Shown: piece after piece, positions 10,735 through 21,919 of the stretch | How positions within the stretch are numbered: the stretch's first letter is position 1 | How the letters are laid out: each line of letters begins with the position of its first letter | NCBI GenBank assembly: GCA_037953625.1 | Contig: CM075652.1 | Span: 33,598,501 to 33,662,500, forward strand | Direction of reading: 5' to 3' | Source: Crotalaria pallida | Taxonomy: Eukaryota > Streptophyta > Magnoliopsida > Fabales > Fabaceae | Length of the DNA stretch: 64,000 bases | Position numbers and translations under genes: made by a program | Notes under the pieces: model-generated | The model's database searches: none | What the model was told of the DNA's origin: nothing | What the model saw: the letters and a program-made list of their open reading frames with translations, nothing else

Positions 10735-10965
10735 CATTTTGCAACGACTTAAAAAAGTCGTTGCTAAAAACAGGTGTTTTGCAACGACTTAAAAATGTCG
10801 TTGCAGAAAACAGTTATTTTGCAACGACTAAAAAAAGTTGTTGCAGAAAACATGTGTTTTGCAACGACTTAAAGAAATCGTTGCAAAACACATGTTTTCT
10901 GCAACGACTATTTTTGGTCGTTGCAAAACACCTGTTTTCTGCAACGACATTATCGTTGCAAAAAA
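10735..10965. repeat. Left subterminal repeats of the CACTA element
   Basis: Alternating TTTTGCAACGACTT and AAGTCGTTGCAGAAAACA units form a series of short hairpins; the right end (14400..14755) holds the matching set. An open frame through it (10761..11000) is a by-product of the repeat. Confidence 0.85.
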
Positions 10966-12205
10966 GATTAAATAATTTTTTTAATAAAAAAAATAATTAA
11001 ATATTTTTTTACTTCAAAACACTTTTTAACCTAGAAGCTTCTAAAACTCATTCACTCCCTAAACCCTTCCCTTCGTTCACTCACTCATTCACTGTTCTCC
11101 TCCGTTTCTCGTTTCTCACGCGTTATCTCTCTACCTCTCTCTATCTTCTTCATTTTTCAGTGAACCCTCTCCCTCCCTTCATTTCAGTTCTTCTTCTCCT
11201 CTTTGTTCCAAGCCTCACCGCTCAGCCTCACCAGTCACCACCGACCCTCTACCTCTTAATCTCTTCGGTTTTCTCTCTCTAAGGAGAGATAAGTCATTTC
11301 TATCCCTTCATTTCCATTTAACTTTGTTTGGTTTCATTTGAGGGTTATGGTTTGCTATCTAAATTGGGTTCATAATTTCTATTTCAAATTGTGTTTGCTC
11401 ATGATTCAATTTGTTTTGAATTTGTGTTCAACTTCAATTTGGGACTAGGGTTTGGTAATAGATCTTATTTGGAGAAAGTGACGAAGGGAGATGCTCACGG
11501 TGGTTCGAGCAATAACGGTGGCCTTCGGTGCGATTCTCGGTGGCAGCAAAGCAGCAAGGGTGGCAGCAAGGGTGCGATTCAAGGGTGACTATCAAGGGAG
11601 AAACCATCACCGCTGCAGCTAACGGCCACCACCGCTACCAACCACCTGAATCGCAACCTCCTTCTCTTCATTCTCTGTCTCACGCGAAATCCACCTAGCC
11701 ACCGCTATTGCTTCACCGACACCGCCCAGGCCTATATCGTTACCGTTCAAACCCTACACCACCACCCTCCAAGCCTACACAGTTGTACATTATGAATCTG
11801 ATTCTTCGTGCCCTTATTAATCCTTTTCTCTTAATCCTAAACTATTGTGCAAGAAGATGCAATACTTGATGAGATACAGGAACAGGAACAGCCACGACAG
11901 CGACAGCCACATTTGACGCAACACGCACCGTCACCAACGACCGCTACATGAACAGCCACGACTGGGACAACAAAAATATCGTCTCTCTCCTTTCTCCGGT
12001 GAGTCAAATGTGGTACGTTCCAGGAACTTTGAAATATATGGGTCAAGGTTTCAGTTCGATTTTAATTTTAGGGCACAATTTCCCCAATTTCAGTTTAATT
12101 AATTTGAAGGTTTGATTGTTGCATGCTTCAAAAATTTGCTACTGGAATAACATGTCATATAATTTGAGGTTCTGTTTTGGTGTTTTTAACCCTCTTACAA
12201 TACAG

Positions 12206-12809
12206 TCGACTTGGCGACAATCAATTCTCTGGAACTATTCCCAATTTTATTCAGCGCTGGGCAAATCTTGAGAGGTTGTGAGAATCTTTTCTTTCTTGCA
12301 AAATTTTAACCTTCCATTGCTTTTAGTGGAATTACATATTATTGTATTGGTTCGATTAAATCAATTGTATTGCTATATCGAATGATTGATTTTTAATTGT
12401 GATAGGGTGATGCAAGGGAGTGGTTTGAGTGGGCCGATTCCTTCTGGGATTTCATTTCTAAGAAATCTCACTGACTTGTAAGAATGCGATTTTTTATTGC
12501 AGTCAAGGTTTCAAAATTTAATTTGCTGTTATTTTGTTTCACCATGTTTCCAATATGTTATGCAGGAGAATTAGTGACTTGAAAGGACCGGATTCTTATT
12601 TTCCTCAACTTAATCACTTTACAAATTTGGAAACATTGTGAGTTAAATGCTTGGATTACTATTATTTCTACTGATTTTCATTTTGCAAGTTAAGGAGGAG
12701 ATGCTAATGCCTTTACATTTTGTCAATTGCTTCTCGGAGTGCTGAGGAGTTGCAATCTTATTGGAACTATTCCTGAATATCTTGGAAATGTGACTAGTTT
12801 AAGATCATT
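12206..12809 (+). pseudogene. Captured LRR exons of a receptor-like kinase (LRR-VIII, RKF1-like)
   Basis: Four consecutive 72-bp exon-like blocks, each one leucine-rich repeat in the same phase: 12206..12277, 12406..12477, 12566..12637 and 12738..12809. They translate as LGDNQFSGTIPNF, GSGLSGPIPSGISFLRNLTDL, RISDLKGPDSYFPQL and LRSCNLIGTIPEYLGN, matching the ectodomain of LRR-VIII-2 kinases such as RKF1. Exons 1 to 3 keep AG acceptors and GT donors. Exon 4 has GG where its acceptor AG should be, so it probably cannot be spliced. No signal peptide, malectin or kinase part is present. The blocks lie inside a CACTA element, so this is a transduplicated gene fragment rather than a working gene. 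Confidence 0.8.
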
Positions 12810-14766
12810 GTAAGTTATGCTTTGTGCATTTTCAACTCTGTAGAAAGAGTGTAAATTCTAATTACACAAAATGCTATTTTCCTAGTTCTGAATCACATAC
12901 AACCACACACTCCACATTTGTCTTTCTCATGAAACTTTTGCTAATCTCATAATACTCTTACGTAAACCTCAGTATGTCATGTCATACTGAATAATAGCTA
13001 TAATAAAAGACTAGTTTCCTATGCCTATGCTTGTATAACTCAACCTGACTACCTTTATTTCCATTAATCGTCAAAATGAAAAATAAATGGAGGGCTAATA
13101 GTGAACTTCTCTTCTCTTCTCTAAGGTTCCAGCCATCGATAGTGAATTGCACTTCTTGATAATTATTGATTAAATTATTGATTATTTTACTCCTAATTAT
13201 TGATTATTGATCTCCTAATTATTGATTATTGATAGTGTATTGATAGTGAATTGCACTAATACTTGTGAGTGGTCTTAAAATGTTAAACTAGTTGGATTTG
13301 CAGCATTATACGCTATAGTTGCTAGATTATAACATGCACGGTTGGCTTGGGTATAGGGTAGTTACTTCCAAATTGCTGTGGTTTCCAAACATACCTTCTT
13401 TGCTTGAGCACTATATTATTCTTTTTGGAATGTCAGAAGGAAATGAACTGTTATACATAGCTGCAATGAAATTAACTTGTTCATTATTTCTAAATAAAAT
13501 CTTAAAATGAAGTTAGTATTAAAAATTATAATCAATTACATTAATTTTCTTTGTCAAGTTATGTCTGTAGTTGTTCCTCTTTTATTCCCTTTTCTTTTAC
13601 ATTATTCTCTTTTATTCCCTTTACTTTAAAGTTTACTGTAGTTGTTCCTCTTTTAATCAATTGCACTTTGTCTAGATTCTGCAAGAAGATGCAATACTTG
13701 ATGAGATTCTGGTAGTGACTTAGTGTATTTAGTTCTATTGTTCATTAATAATAGAAATGGCATTTCTTAGTTTATTTTCAGGGTGGCACTAATTTTTAGT
13801 AGAGATGTCTAAACTTGTTAATTTCCTCTAGCATATTTTGAATATTTTATAACATTTTTTTCAGGAAGTGTCATTGGATTTTTCACAAGATGTTCGTTCT
13901 ACTTTGACTTCTATATATCATAATGTGATTGAGGAGTTTGCGCTGGACTGTCTTTCTTAGAAGTGTTGATGAGGTGGAGGATAGCCTCATAATTAGGTGA
14001 AGAGGAAGACACTTTAATTGATAGCTGAAACCATTAGGAACGAAAATGGTCTCTTTCAAGACTTAGGTTTTGATAGGGCATAGTGGTGTCTTTAATTTCT
14101 TCCTTGAAGATGACACTATCTAGTTAAAAAAGACTTAAATTTTTGTATTAGTTTGGATACTTAATTTTGTATTAGTTTGGATACTCTTTCAATTAAAGAC
14201 TATCCATAAATGTTCTTATTTTGTATATGTTCTTATTTTGTGTCTAGTAATAAACACAATTTACAATAATTGAACAGGTTTTTGTTTGATGTATGTTTTA
14301 TAAATTTAGTAGTGTTATGTAACCCCATTAAAAATACTTCAGAATTTAAAGCATAAACAAGATTTATTTGGTCAATTTTTTTTTAATTAAAAAAACGCTA
14401 TTGCAACGACAATTTCGTTGCAGGATTTAAAGGTGTAAATGTCGTTGCAGAAGTTAAAAGGTGTTTTGCAACGACAATGTCGTTGCGAAATAGATTACAT
14501 ATACGCAGCTTTGCCAGCCTTGTTTAGCAACGACATCTTTAGGTCGTTGCTGAAAACCGTTCTTTATACTATGTCGTTGCTGAAAACCGTTCTTTATACC
14601 AACGGAGAATGTCGTTGATGAAAACCGTTCTTTATACCAACGGATAAAGTCGTTGCTATACCCTTTTGCAACGGCTTTACCAGCAACGCAGAAAATATTT
14701 TTTGCAACGATTTTTGCTTTTTTGCAACGACTTTTGTCGTTGCAATAAAGGGTTTTTCTTGTAGTG

Positions 14767-14959
14767 AAGTGAGGAACAGGAGTATCACAAAGCTGAAGGT
14801 CGAAAACAGGAAGAATTTTATTCAGTTATTATTGCATTCCAAGATGTAAATTCCCGACATTTTTTAAATTGTAATCAAAACTTTTATATTAAAAGAATTC
14901 TAAATGAAATTTTCTATTTTTAATTACTTATTTCTTTTATATTAAGACGGGTTGTTACA
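14767..14959 (+). mobile_element. Gypsy LTR C, right part
   Basis: The LTR resumes after the CACTA target-site copy AAG and ends CGGGTTGTTACA at 14959, the family's terminal motif. With 10046..10704 it forms the distal part of one LTR. Confidence 0.6.
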
Positions 14960-14989
14960 ATAGACACTACCTACCATCTAGTATACAAC

Positions 14990-15690
14990 CATCACTATTT
15001 AATAACAGCTTCCATGTGGTTGTTGTCATTTTTAGTTGGAGGTGGTGGTCGTTATTATAGTAGTTGCAATCTAGAGTGGTGATTGTGGTGATGGTGGTGC
15101 TCTTTGTTGGATGGTGACCAAAGAGGCAATGGTGGTCTTGGACTCTGGTAGCCATGTTGGTAGTTTGAGTGGTGATTGGTGGTAATTTTTGTGGTGTTGG
15201 TAGAAGGGGAGATGGTGGGGGAGGGGGTGAGGATGTAGTGGTGGTGATAGTGATGAAAGGTGACAGTTAGGATGGACATGGAGGTGGTGGTAGTGGTAAT
15301 GGTGACGATGGTGATGTCATTTAGGTGTGATGGTGGTTGAGGTGGTAGTGAAGGTCGCACTGGTGGTGACGGTCATGCAAGGGTAATGGTGGCTGGGGTG
15401 ATCACTATGGTGGTGGTCCGTGTGGTGATGATGGTGGTACAAGGAGAGCAATGGTAGTAGGTGCGGATGTGGTAGCGGTTGGGGTGGCTATAACGTGGTG
15501 GTGGTTATCATCAGTGACGATAATGGTTAGGGTGGTTGTGGTGATCATGGTGGTGGTTGGGTTTAGGCAATCACAATGATGTTTGTTGGGTGTCACTCAT
15601 GGTGGTAGCAGTCATTGGTGGTAGCAATGAACGCAGTGGTTATAGTAGTGGGAGGAGTGATGATGATGGTGGTGTTTGAGTGACAGAAAA
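14990..15690. repeat. GGT/TGG-rich low-complexity tract with strand asymmetry
   Basis: About 700 bp of irregular GGTGGT, GGTGAT and TGGTGG triplets on the plus strand with very few C. The reverse strand reads His/Thr-rich frames with no domain, which I treat as artefacts. No fixed repeat period is obvious, so this looks like triplet expansion and decay rather than a classical minisatellite. Confidence 0.8.
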
Positions 15691-16079
15691 GATAAGGTGG
15701 TATAAGTTTGCAACTCAAAACTGAAATTATGAAACCATTATTTGTTGTTTTAAGAATAGAGGTGAAATTGTTATGTAAGTAAAAAATTATTTCAGCTTAA
15801 ATTTTGTCGAACAAGTTTTGTTTTGAAAATGCAATTTCAAAACCAAAAACAAAAAAATAAACAACCACCCCGAACGAGGCCTTAGTTTAGCTAATTGTGT
15901 TAAAGAAGTTTATCACGAGCATAATAGATTTTACAATTTTTTGAATGTTCATGGATTTATTTACAAATTATGCATCTTCAAAAATTTTAAATAGAGTATT
16001 AGATTTGAATTTACGTTTTTATGATATGAGATGATTTATCTATCACTAGGATAATTTTTCTTAGCAAATTGTGTTATTT
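15691..16079. other. Unassigned AT-rich spacer
   Basis: I see no gene, inverted repeat or LTR feature here. It is the pre-insertion DNA into which the L1 element at 16092 was inserted. Confidence 0.5.
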
Positions 16080-17234
16080 AAACATTTAGAAATGAACCTG
16101 ATTCCTTGCTGTGGCACTTTAATAATGATGGAGTTTTTTCAATAAAGAGTGCATACAGAGCAGAAATGAGCTGGAGAGATGCAAGTGGTTCACTGAGCTC
16201 TACATCAACACATGAAGGGTGTCAATCAGTTTGGAAGTTTCTCTGGAGATTGAAAATTCCAAAGAAGTTTAAACTCTTTTGGTGGCAGGTTTTAAAGGGG
16301 ATTCTTCCAACAAAAACAAATTTTCACCGTAAAAAAAATCCCCTTAGATTTTTGCTGCAATGTCTGTCCTGCTAAAGCTGAAACCGAAGGTTATGTTCTG
16401 TTCAATTGCGTGGCTGCTCAAGACGTGTAGAGAAAACTAGAGTTGGAGTTTGTGCTTAAGGCAGAATTTCAGAGGGGCATTTTCAATTGGTTTAGCTATA
16501 TAATCTCAATTTGCTCCTCATCTGAGATTGAATGGATCATTGTAGTGTGTTGGTTCCTGTGGCAATTCAGAAATGCATCGATATTTCAGAAAAAAGAGGA
16601 TAATGGTTCTGCAACCATTGCTGCGGCAGTGGCTTTGTGGTCAGTTTGGCATAAAATAAAGCAGAAGGAGATTGTCAACAACAGTAGTACCTCGAGTAGT
16701 TCTGCAGTTTGGTCACCACCTCAAGAGGATTTTGTCAAAATAAACTCTGATGTAGCGTGTGATGTAGTGTCTAAGCGTTGTGGAGCGGGGTTTATCATTA
16801 GAGATAAAGATGGCAAAGTGCTACTATGTGGTGGAGCTAAAGACTCATTTCATGGGTCTCCTATAATTCAAGAAGCAAAAGCTATGTTGTTCGGTATGCA
16901 GTGTGCTTACACATACGGGTGGCCTAAAGTGATTGTTGAATCTGTTTGTAAAATTTTGATTGATTCCTTACTTGTTTCTTAAACTGATCTCTCAAAGTTA
17001 GGATCTTTCAAAAATTGTATTAGGCGCCTAGCAAATAATTTTGTTGAATGTCGTTTCTCCTATGTCAATAGGAAAGGTAATGTTGCTGCCCACGAATTAT
17101 CAAGTTGGGTCAAGCATGGTTCTATAGAGAGGGTTTGGTTTGATACCCCCCCTCCCCCTCCCCCTCCTTTTTTGTTGGCTCTTTGTAAGCCTTAATAAAA
17201 TTCCTTTTAGTTTAAAAAAAAAAAACATTTAGAA
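16080..17234 (+). mobile_element. 5'-truncated L1-type LINE with target-site duplication
   Basis: A LINE 3' end bounded by a 12-bp duplication AAACATTTAGAA at 16080..16091 and 17223..17234. The body ends in a poly(A) run (about 17212..17222) directly before the second copy, as expected from target-primed reverse transcription. Only the zinc-binding and RNase H part of ORF2 is present. Confidence 0.92.
16092..17195 (+). pseudogene. LINE ORF2 3' fragment: RT zinc-binding and RNase H domains
   Basis: The first block (16106..16375) encodes the zf-RVT type region seen at the end of plant L1 ORF2: WHFNNDGVFSIKSAYR, then WKFLWRLKIPKKFKLFWW, then the expected Cys region just beyond a frame break. 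The second block (16443..16982) encodes a plant LINE RNase H: VKINSDVACD, a GAGFIIRDKDGKVL strand and a QEAKAMLFGMQ helix with the conserved acidic residue. A TAA at 16980 interrupts it. The same frame continues with the domain's C-terminal part (FSYVNRKGNVAAHELSSW, about 17055..17110). Frameshifts and stops make it non-functional. APE endonuclease and RT core are absent because of 5' truncation. Confidence 0.9.
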
Positions 17235-17260
17235 CACTCATGTAGTGTGTGTCTAAATAA

Positions 17261-17316
<56 letters not shown>

Positions 17317-17860
17317 ACGTGTGTAGTACGTTAATGTGATAACACCAAGTGTCATCGAATATGTGCGTCCATATTTCACTTTCCTTTTATATAATTATTT
17401 TCCAACTCCAACCACCATGTGAGTTCCCCGTTTCAATAATAATAATGTTATTCAAACAACTTCCATGCAAAAAGTATACTTTTTTTTTGTTATTATTATT
17501 TTATTCATTATCAGCCATACAATTATGCATAAAAAAAATATGGTTTTATATAAAGAGTAGCACGAATGGTACACTTCATTTGATCATCAAATTTTTGTTA
17601 CTTTAACAATAGAGTCGCATCATACAATTTTTTTAAAGACATTCTTGTTGCATCAATTGTACATTTTTGTTCCTATCAAATTAACTATTATTGTTTAAAC
17701 ATGAAAATGACTTCTCAAGGTTGCGAAGAGGATGGACTTAAAATTATGCTCACAATAAATTTGGGTAGATATATTTTTCGCTAGCAATTAGTTCTCAAAT
17801 CCTTTTTTTATTTTCCAAACTCCTTTTTTTTTAATAATCCCAAAACTACCTTCCTCCAAA
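17235..17860. other. AT-rich intergenic stretch with a long (TA)n microsatellite
   Basis: It holds a (TA)n tract at about 17262..17308 and otherwise AT-rich unique-looking DNA. No gene is supported; short open frames here are low-complexity. Confidence 0.6.
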
Positions 17861-17924
17861 CCCTCTTGTACATTCCTTTCATTTCATATTTTTTTCCCAA
17901 ACACCACACCTCCAACTTTCTAAC

Positions 17925-18020
17925 TTCCTCAACTCACTCAACTTCCATCGTTCTTCTTCCTCACCGCCGCCGCCGCCAGCGCCCCGCGTCTGGGACTCCC
18001 TCCTTCAGGTATGAACTTCC
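17925..18020 (+). other. GC-rich leader/exon-like island ending in a splice donor
   Basis: In AT-rich surroundings, a CT-rich tract leads into CCGCCGCCGCCGCCAGCGCC and ends CCTTCAGGTATGAAC, a good 5' splice site at about 18008. It looks like a first exon or 5' UTR of a host gene, or a captured one. The following intron-like DNA is interrupted by two solo LTRs (18113 and 19902), and I found no downstream exon, so the gene is unidentified. Confidence 0.4.
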
Positions 18021-18424
18021 TCTTTCCTATTCATGTAGGATTTGGTTTGGTTTTTCGTTTTTGCTTTGTGTTATTTGATGTAGATGATTAATAGGTTGTT
18101 TAAAGTTAGATTTGTAGAATCAAGTCTCCAATGAGGTGGATTTATTTTGATGATGACAATATAATTAGATCATGGATTTAAAGGAAGAATTCAAGCTCAC
18201 CAAGTCAAGAAGATCAAGTGCATCATTTAGCTAGTCATTCTCTTTTGTACTTTAAATGTAATTTTATTTATTTTATTGAGAGTGGGTAGCTTAGGAAGTA
18301 ATCTCACCCTTAGGATAAATAATTTTAAATGCATGAAAAAGGTTGGGGTTACATAAAATTATTCCTTGAAGAGAGAATTGAAATAAATTGTTGAAAAACT
18401 TGATTTTTATCATCTCTGGGCAAA

Positions 18425-18632
18425 ACACTCGAGTAAGCACAAAAATACTCGAGTATAAAGTCACTCGAGTAATCTGAAAGTTACTCGAGTATCAAAACAC
18501 TCGAGTACTTCCCATAATACTCGAGTATTTCAGCCTCAAATCAGAGATTTGACTGTTAGTTCAATACATGGGCATTTCTATTGAAAGATGGGCAAAACAC
18601 TCGAGTAGTGTCAAAAGTACTCGAGTATTTTG
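18425..18632 (+). repeat. ACTCGAGT palindrome array (main cluster)
   Basis: Eight copies of the (A/T)ACTCGAGTA type lie in this cluster, and four more at 19481..19552 near the 3' end of the same LTR. Spacing is irregular, about 15 to 30 bp. Confidence 0.9.
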
Positions 18633-19184
18633 GTTCTGACAGCAAAATTTTAACCGTTGGAAAAGGGGAAAAATGGAATGAAAGAGTTGATTTCACTCTT
18701 TCATTGTATTTTCCATATATCAGAAATGAATGTCATTGAACTAACTAACAAGAACATTAAAAGCTCATTGTGCAAATCCCCCTCTCTCTCTCAAGTGAAA
18801 AATTACTCTAACTCTATTCATTCATCATTATTATTTGTACTAAGAGTTAGAGTTGTGCTTAATTGTTGTGGAAATCATTTGTTGGATTTCTTCACATACA
18901 CAAACACTTCTTGTTCTCAAAATCTTGGTTGGTAACCAAGTGTGCCTAAGTGGGACTTAGGTTCATTCAAGACTTGAGAGGTTCTCAAGCAAGGGCTAAG
19001 AGGTTCTTAGCTTTGGTGGAGCTCTTGAAGGTTTCAAGGAGCTTGAAGAAGAAGGAGTCTTCATCACCAACTTCAAATTGGGGTAGAAATTCAAGAGTTT
19101 GGTACACTCTTGGAAGGGATAGGTTGAGTGAGGCATCTCAATACCCTTTGTAATATTTCTAACAATTTGATTTTAGTAGACACT

Positions 19185-19244
19185 CCTAAGATTCTTAGGG
19201 GGACTGGACTAGCTCTCTAAATAGAGAGTGAACCAGTATAAAAT
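19185..19244 (+). promoter_or_regulatory. Double-hairpin module and TGAACCAGTATAAAAT box, solo LTR
   Basis: Hairpin 1 is CCTAAG-ATT-CTTAGG (19185..19199), then GGACTGGACTAG, then hairpin 2 CTCTCT-AAAT-AGAGAG (19213..19228), then TGAACCAGTATAAAAT. The linker and the box are identical to those at 9775..9819 while both stems differ in sequence and keep pairing. Confidence 0.75.
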
Positions 19245-19794
19245 CGGTGGTGTTGATCTTTTATAGCTTTCTTTAACTTCAAGTCAAAACCAAACCTAAG
19301 TTGCTCAAAAGGGGATTATTAATTAGAGTGGTAATTCCGCAGCAATTAAGTTGTTTTCAAGTTGTTATAACTTTATTTAATTGCTTTCTACTCTATTATT
19401 AATCTGCCCTGGACTGTATTAATTGTTATTGATTAAAGTGCATATTTTCCAGAAACTGTTTTTCTGCTAACTGCACGATTTACTCGAGTATTCTTAAGAA
19501 GACTCGAGTGTTCTTGTGATTTTACTCGAGTAGTCTTAAAAACACTCGAGTGTTCTTGCTCTGTTTCTGAAAAATCTGCACGTGATCAATTATACTTAAT
19601 TGCATTCGAAAAATTAGTCACTGTTGCATTCAGATTACTATTCACCCCCCTCTAGTAATTGCTAAGCCCGCTTGTTGGTTTCCAACAAGATTTTCTTTTT
19701 TTAGTTGTTCTTTATGTTCATTTTTTATGTTTTAAGCAAATCCATTGTCTTCTCTTCGTTGTTAGTATTTGTTTTTTTTTATTCAGCCGTTGTA

Positions 19795-19896
19795 AAATTC
19801 CGACGAACCAGTGTCAAAATTTTAAATTTCCGACACGGGGGTATTAGAAATTTACACTTTTTTATTTTTTTTCGTTAGAAAAAATTCCGACATATA
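19795..19896. repeat. TTCCGACA/TGTCGGAA repeats of an older TIR-type transposon (left piece)
   Basis: Several TTCCGACAC and GTCGGAA units lie here and again at 21654..21740, on the far side of the solo Gypsy LTR. They look like subterminal repeats of a DNA transposon (CACTA-like) that the LTR element entered. I could not find its termini. Confidence 0.4.
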
Positions 19897-19901
19897 TATG
19901 T

Positions 19902-21648
19902 TGTAATACTCGAATTTTTCATAATTTAATAAATTAATTTTTTTTGAAAATTTATGATTGGACAATTTTTTTTAATTTATATAAATATATTATTAATTTA
20001 TATTTATGAGTGAAAATAATTATTTAGAAAAGTAGAATTTATTTTATGATAATAAAATATTTAGTTTTGTGTTTGCTTTTGAAATTCAAATTTTGAAGGG
20101 CAGTTAAAATGACCCAAGTTTCTAAAAAAGGGGTGACCAATGCACATAAGGCACCCTAACCAACTCATTTAATGCTAAATTAACTCTTTTATCTTTAAAG
20201 TAATACTTTTGACTTTTCCAATGTAAATAAAGGTGGTGCATTTATAATAGCTTTTGGTGAGTTATTGTTTTGTGATTTATTTTCGTTCTAAAAACAATTT
20301 CCAAATAATTATTTTCGTTCGTAAATTTAAATCAAGTAACGAATTTACATAAATTCGAAAATACTGCCCAATCAAAAATTCTAAAAAAATCAATTTATTA
20401 AAATGCTAAAAATTGCGGGCATTACACGGCGAGTCGAGTGTGAAATAGTGGAGAGGAAGATACCCTGCTTATCTGCGGATATTCAGGTGAGTGATTGTGA
20501 TAGGGGAGGGTGATGACGGTGAAACGTCAAGTAACCTAGAGTGTTTTTCTAGGCAGAATGAGTCTATATGTGATCGGGGATTAATAACCAAGGGATCGTA
20601 GCGTGTTCTGCATAGCTAACCAGAAAAGTACTGTCGTCGCCTTGATCAATTTTCTCGGCTGTTTGATCTGCATGGATTAAGGTTCATGTTAGTCTCGTTT
20701 GCTTCCGTTTAGGCTTGTGTGTATTGGAGTAGATGTAGGTGTGCTAACCAAGACCACGATGACGTCATCTTATCCTCTGTCATCGATGGATGCGATTTAA
20801 TAAAACTTAATAAGAAAAGACTAAGAATGTTAAAAAGACTTATAACTTATGAGTTGAGAATGATAAGGAATCTGATGATGAAAATGAGAGTGGCCGAGTG
20901 ATGAGAACTCTACGGATAAGGCCAAGGAAGAGATAATTGGGATGACGTTGAGGTTGTGAAATAAGTGAAGAATGAGTTGAGGAAGAGATCAAAAAGGGAA
21001 ATGATAATGATGACGGAAACGTGGAAATTACAATTGAAATGATAAATTGAAATGTGTATGTATATACTTGATATGTTTGATGTGTTATTCTATCTTGAAA
21101 CGGTGAAACGTCAAGTAACCACACCGTCGGCTTTCCGCTCGGAAGAGTTGACTCTCTCTATTTCTCTGCTATCTGTTTCTATCGGTCTTTTGTTGACCAA
21201 TTAGATGGTGGACCTAGGGACGGGGAAGAATCATCTTCAGAGGAGGCGCCAACTGCAACTTCTAAGGATGAGGGTCATCCGTTCTCTTCAGTGTCTATTA
21301 TGTTTTGTTGTGGTGCTGTATTTTGGTTTAGGTAGACTCTGATAACTTTACTCGGATATCATATAACCCCGTACTGATAATAGCGTTTTCAAAAATGACA
21401 TTTGAAATAGTATTTTGATGATTTATCATTATGATATGTTGAGTTTCAAAGCGCGGTGTTGGTGAGATCTCGATTTGGAACTTGACGTGTGATGAGGGAT
21501 ATGAACGAATTATTTTTATAATGAAAATGTTTTTGAAAAGGAAATGTTGTATAGAGACGAATTCATGTCCATGTCACCAATGAAAATAAAAATTTCCCAG
21601 ATTTTTACTAAATAAAATATATTCAAGTTACTAAACCGGGGTGTTACA
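19902..21648 (+). mobile_element. Solo LTR of a Ty3/Gypsy element
   Basis: A 1747-bp sequence from TGTAATACTCG to GGGTGTTACA flanked by the 5-bp duplication TATGT at 19897..19901 and 21649..21653. Primer-binding site, polypurine tract and coding region are absent, so it is a solo LTR. The host DNA on both sides carries TTCCGACA-type repeats. Confidence 0.88.
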
Positions 21649-21919
21649 TATGTCAGAAAACTCTTAAAAAAAAGTACCTAAAAATTTTCGACATACACGT
21701 GTCGGAATATCAAAAAATTCCAACACTACATTGTCGGAATTTTCACAGTAACGTTAAAAAAAAATAAAAGACATGAATTTTACCTTCAAAAAGTATGGAA
21801 CGTCCATTGGTACTCCTTTTGAACGTGAAGGAGAAAAAAAAACTTGTCTTTTTGTAGTTTTTTTTTTTGAGTGAAGGAGGTTTGATGGCGGAAGATGAGA
21901 AGAAGAAAGAGGGGTTTGT

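Larger units (their letters stand above)
10705..14766. mobile_element. CACTA (En/Spm) DNA transposon, non-autonomous, 4062 bp
   Basis: The ends are CACTACAAAAAAAACCC (10705) and, inverted, GGGTTTTTCTTGTAGTG (14766), continuing into inverted TTTATTGCAACGAC. A 3-bp duplication AAG flanks both ends (10702..10704 and 14767..14769), as expected for CACTA. The subterminal regions (10735..10965 and 14400..14755) carry many GCAACGAC/GTCGTTGC units in direct and inverted order, the usual transposase-binding arrangement. I see no transposase. The interior holds captured exons of an LRR receptor kinase (12206..12809), exon-like segments near 13680 and 13866, and a C/T-rich leader-like part (11040..11280). 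Movement would need transposase supplied in trans. Confidence 0.93.
18113..19687 (+). mobile_element. Solo LTR of a Sirevirus-type Copia element
   Basis: A 1575-bp LTR (TGTAGAATC...TCCAACA) flanked by the 5-bp duplication AGATT at 18108..18112 and 19688..19692, with no internal region. It shares the architecture of the LTR at 8284: a palindrome array (here ACTCGAGT), the double hairpin with TGAACCAGTATAAAAT at 19185..19244, and a 3' end with TATTCACCCCCCTCTAG. Unequal recombination between two LTRs is the usual origin. Confidence 0.9.

Noticed and set aside
15055..15596. Antisense open frames rich in His and Thr
   Set aside because: They are translations of the GGT-rich low-complexity tract, with no domain, start context or splice structure.
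16106..16982. Host RNase H-like gene
   Set aside because: Target-site duplications, a poly(A) tail, frameshifts and the zf-RVT plus RNase H order identify a truncated LINE.
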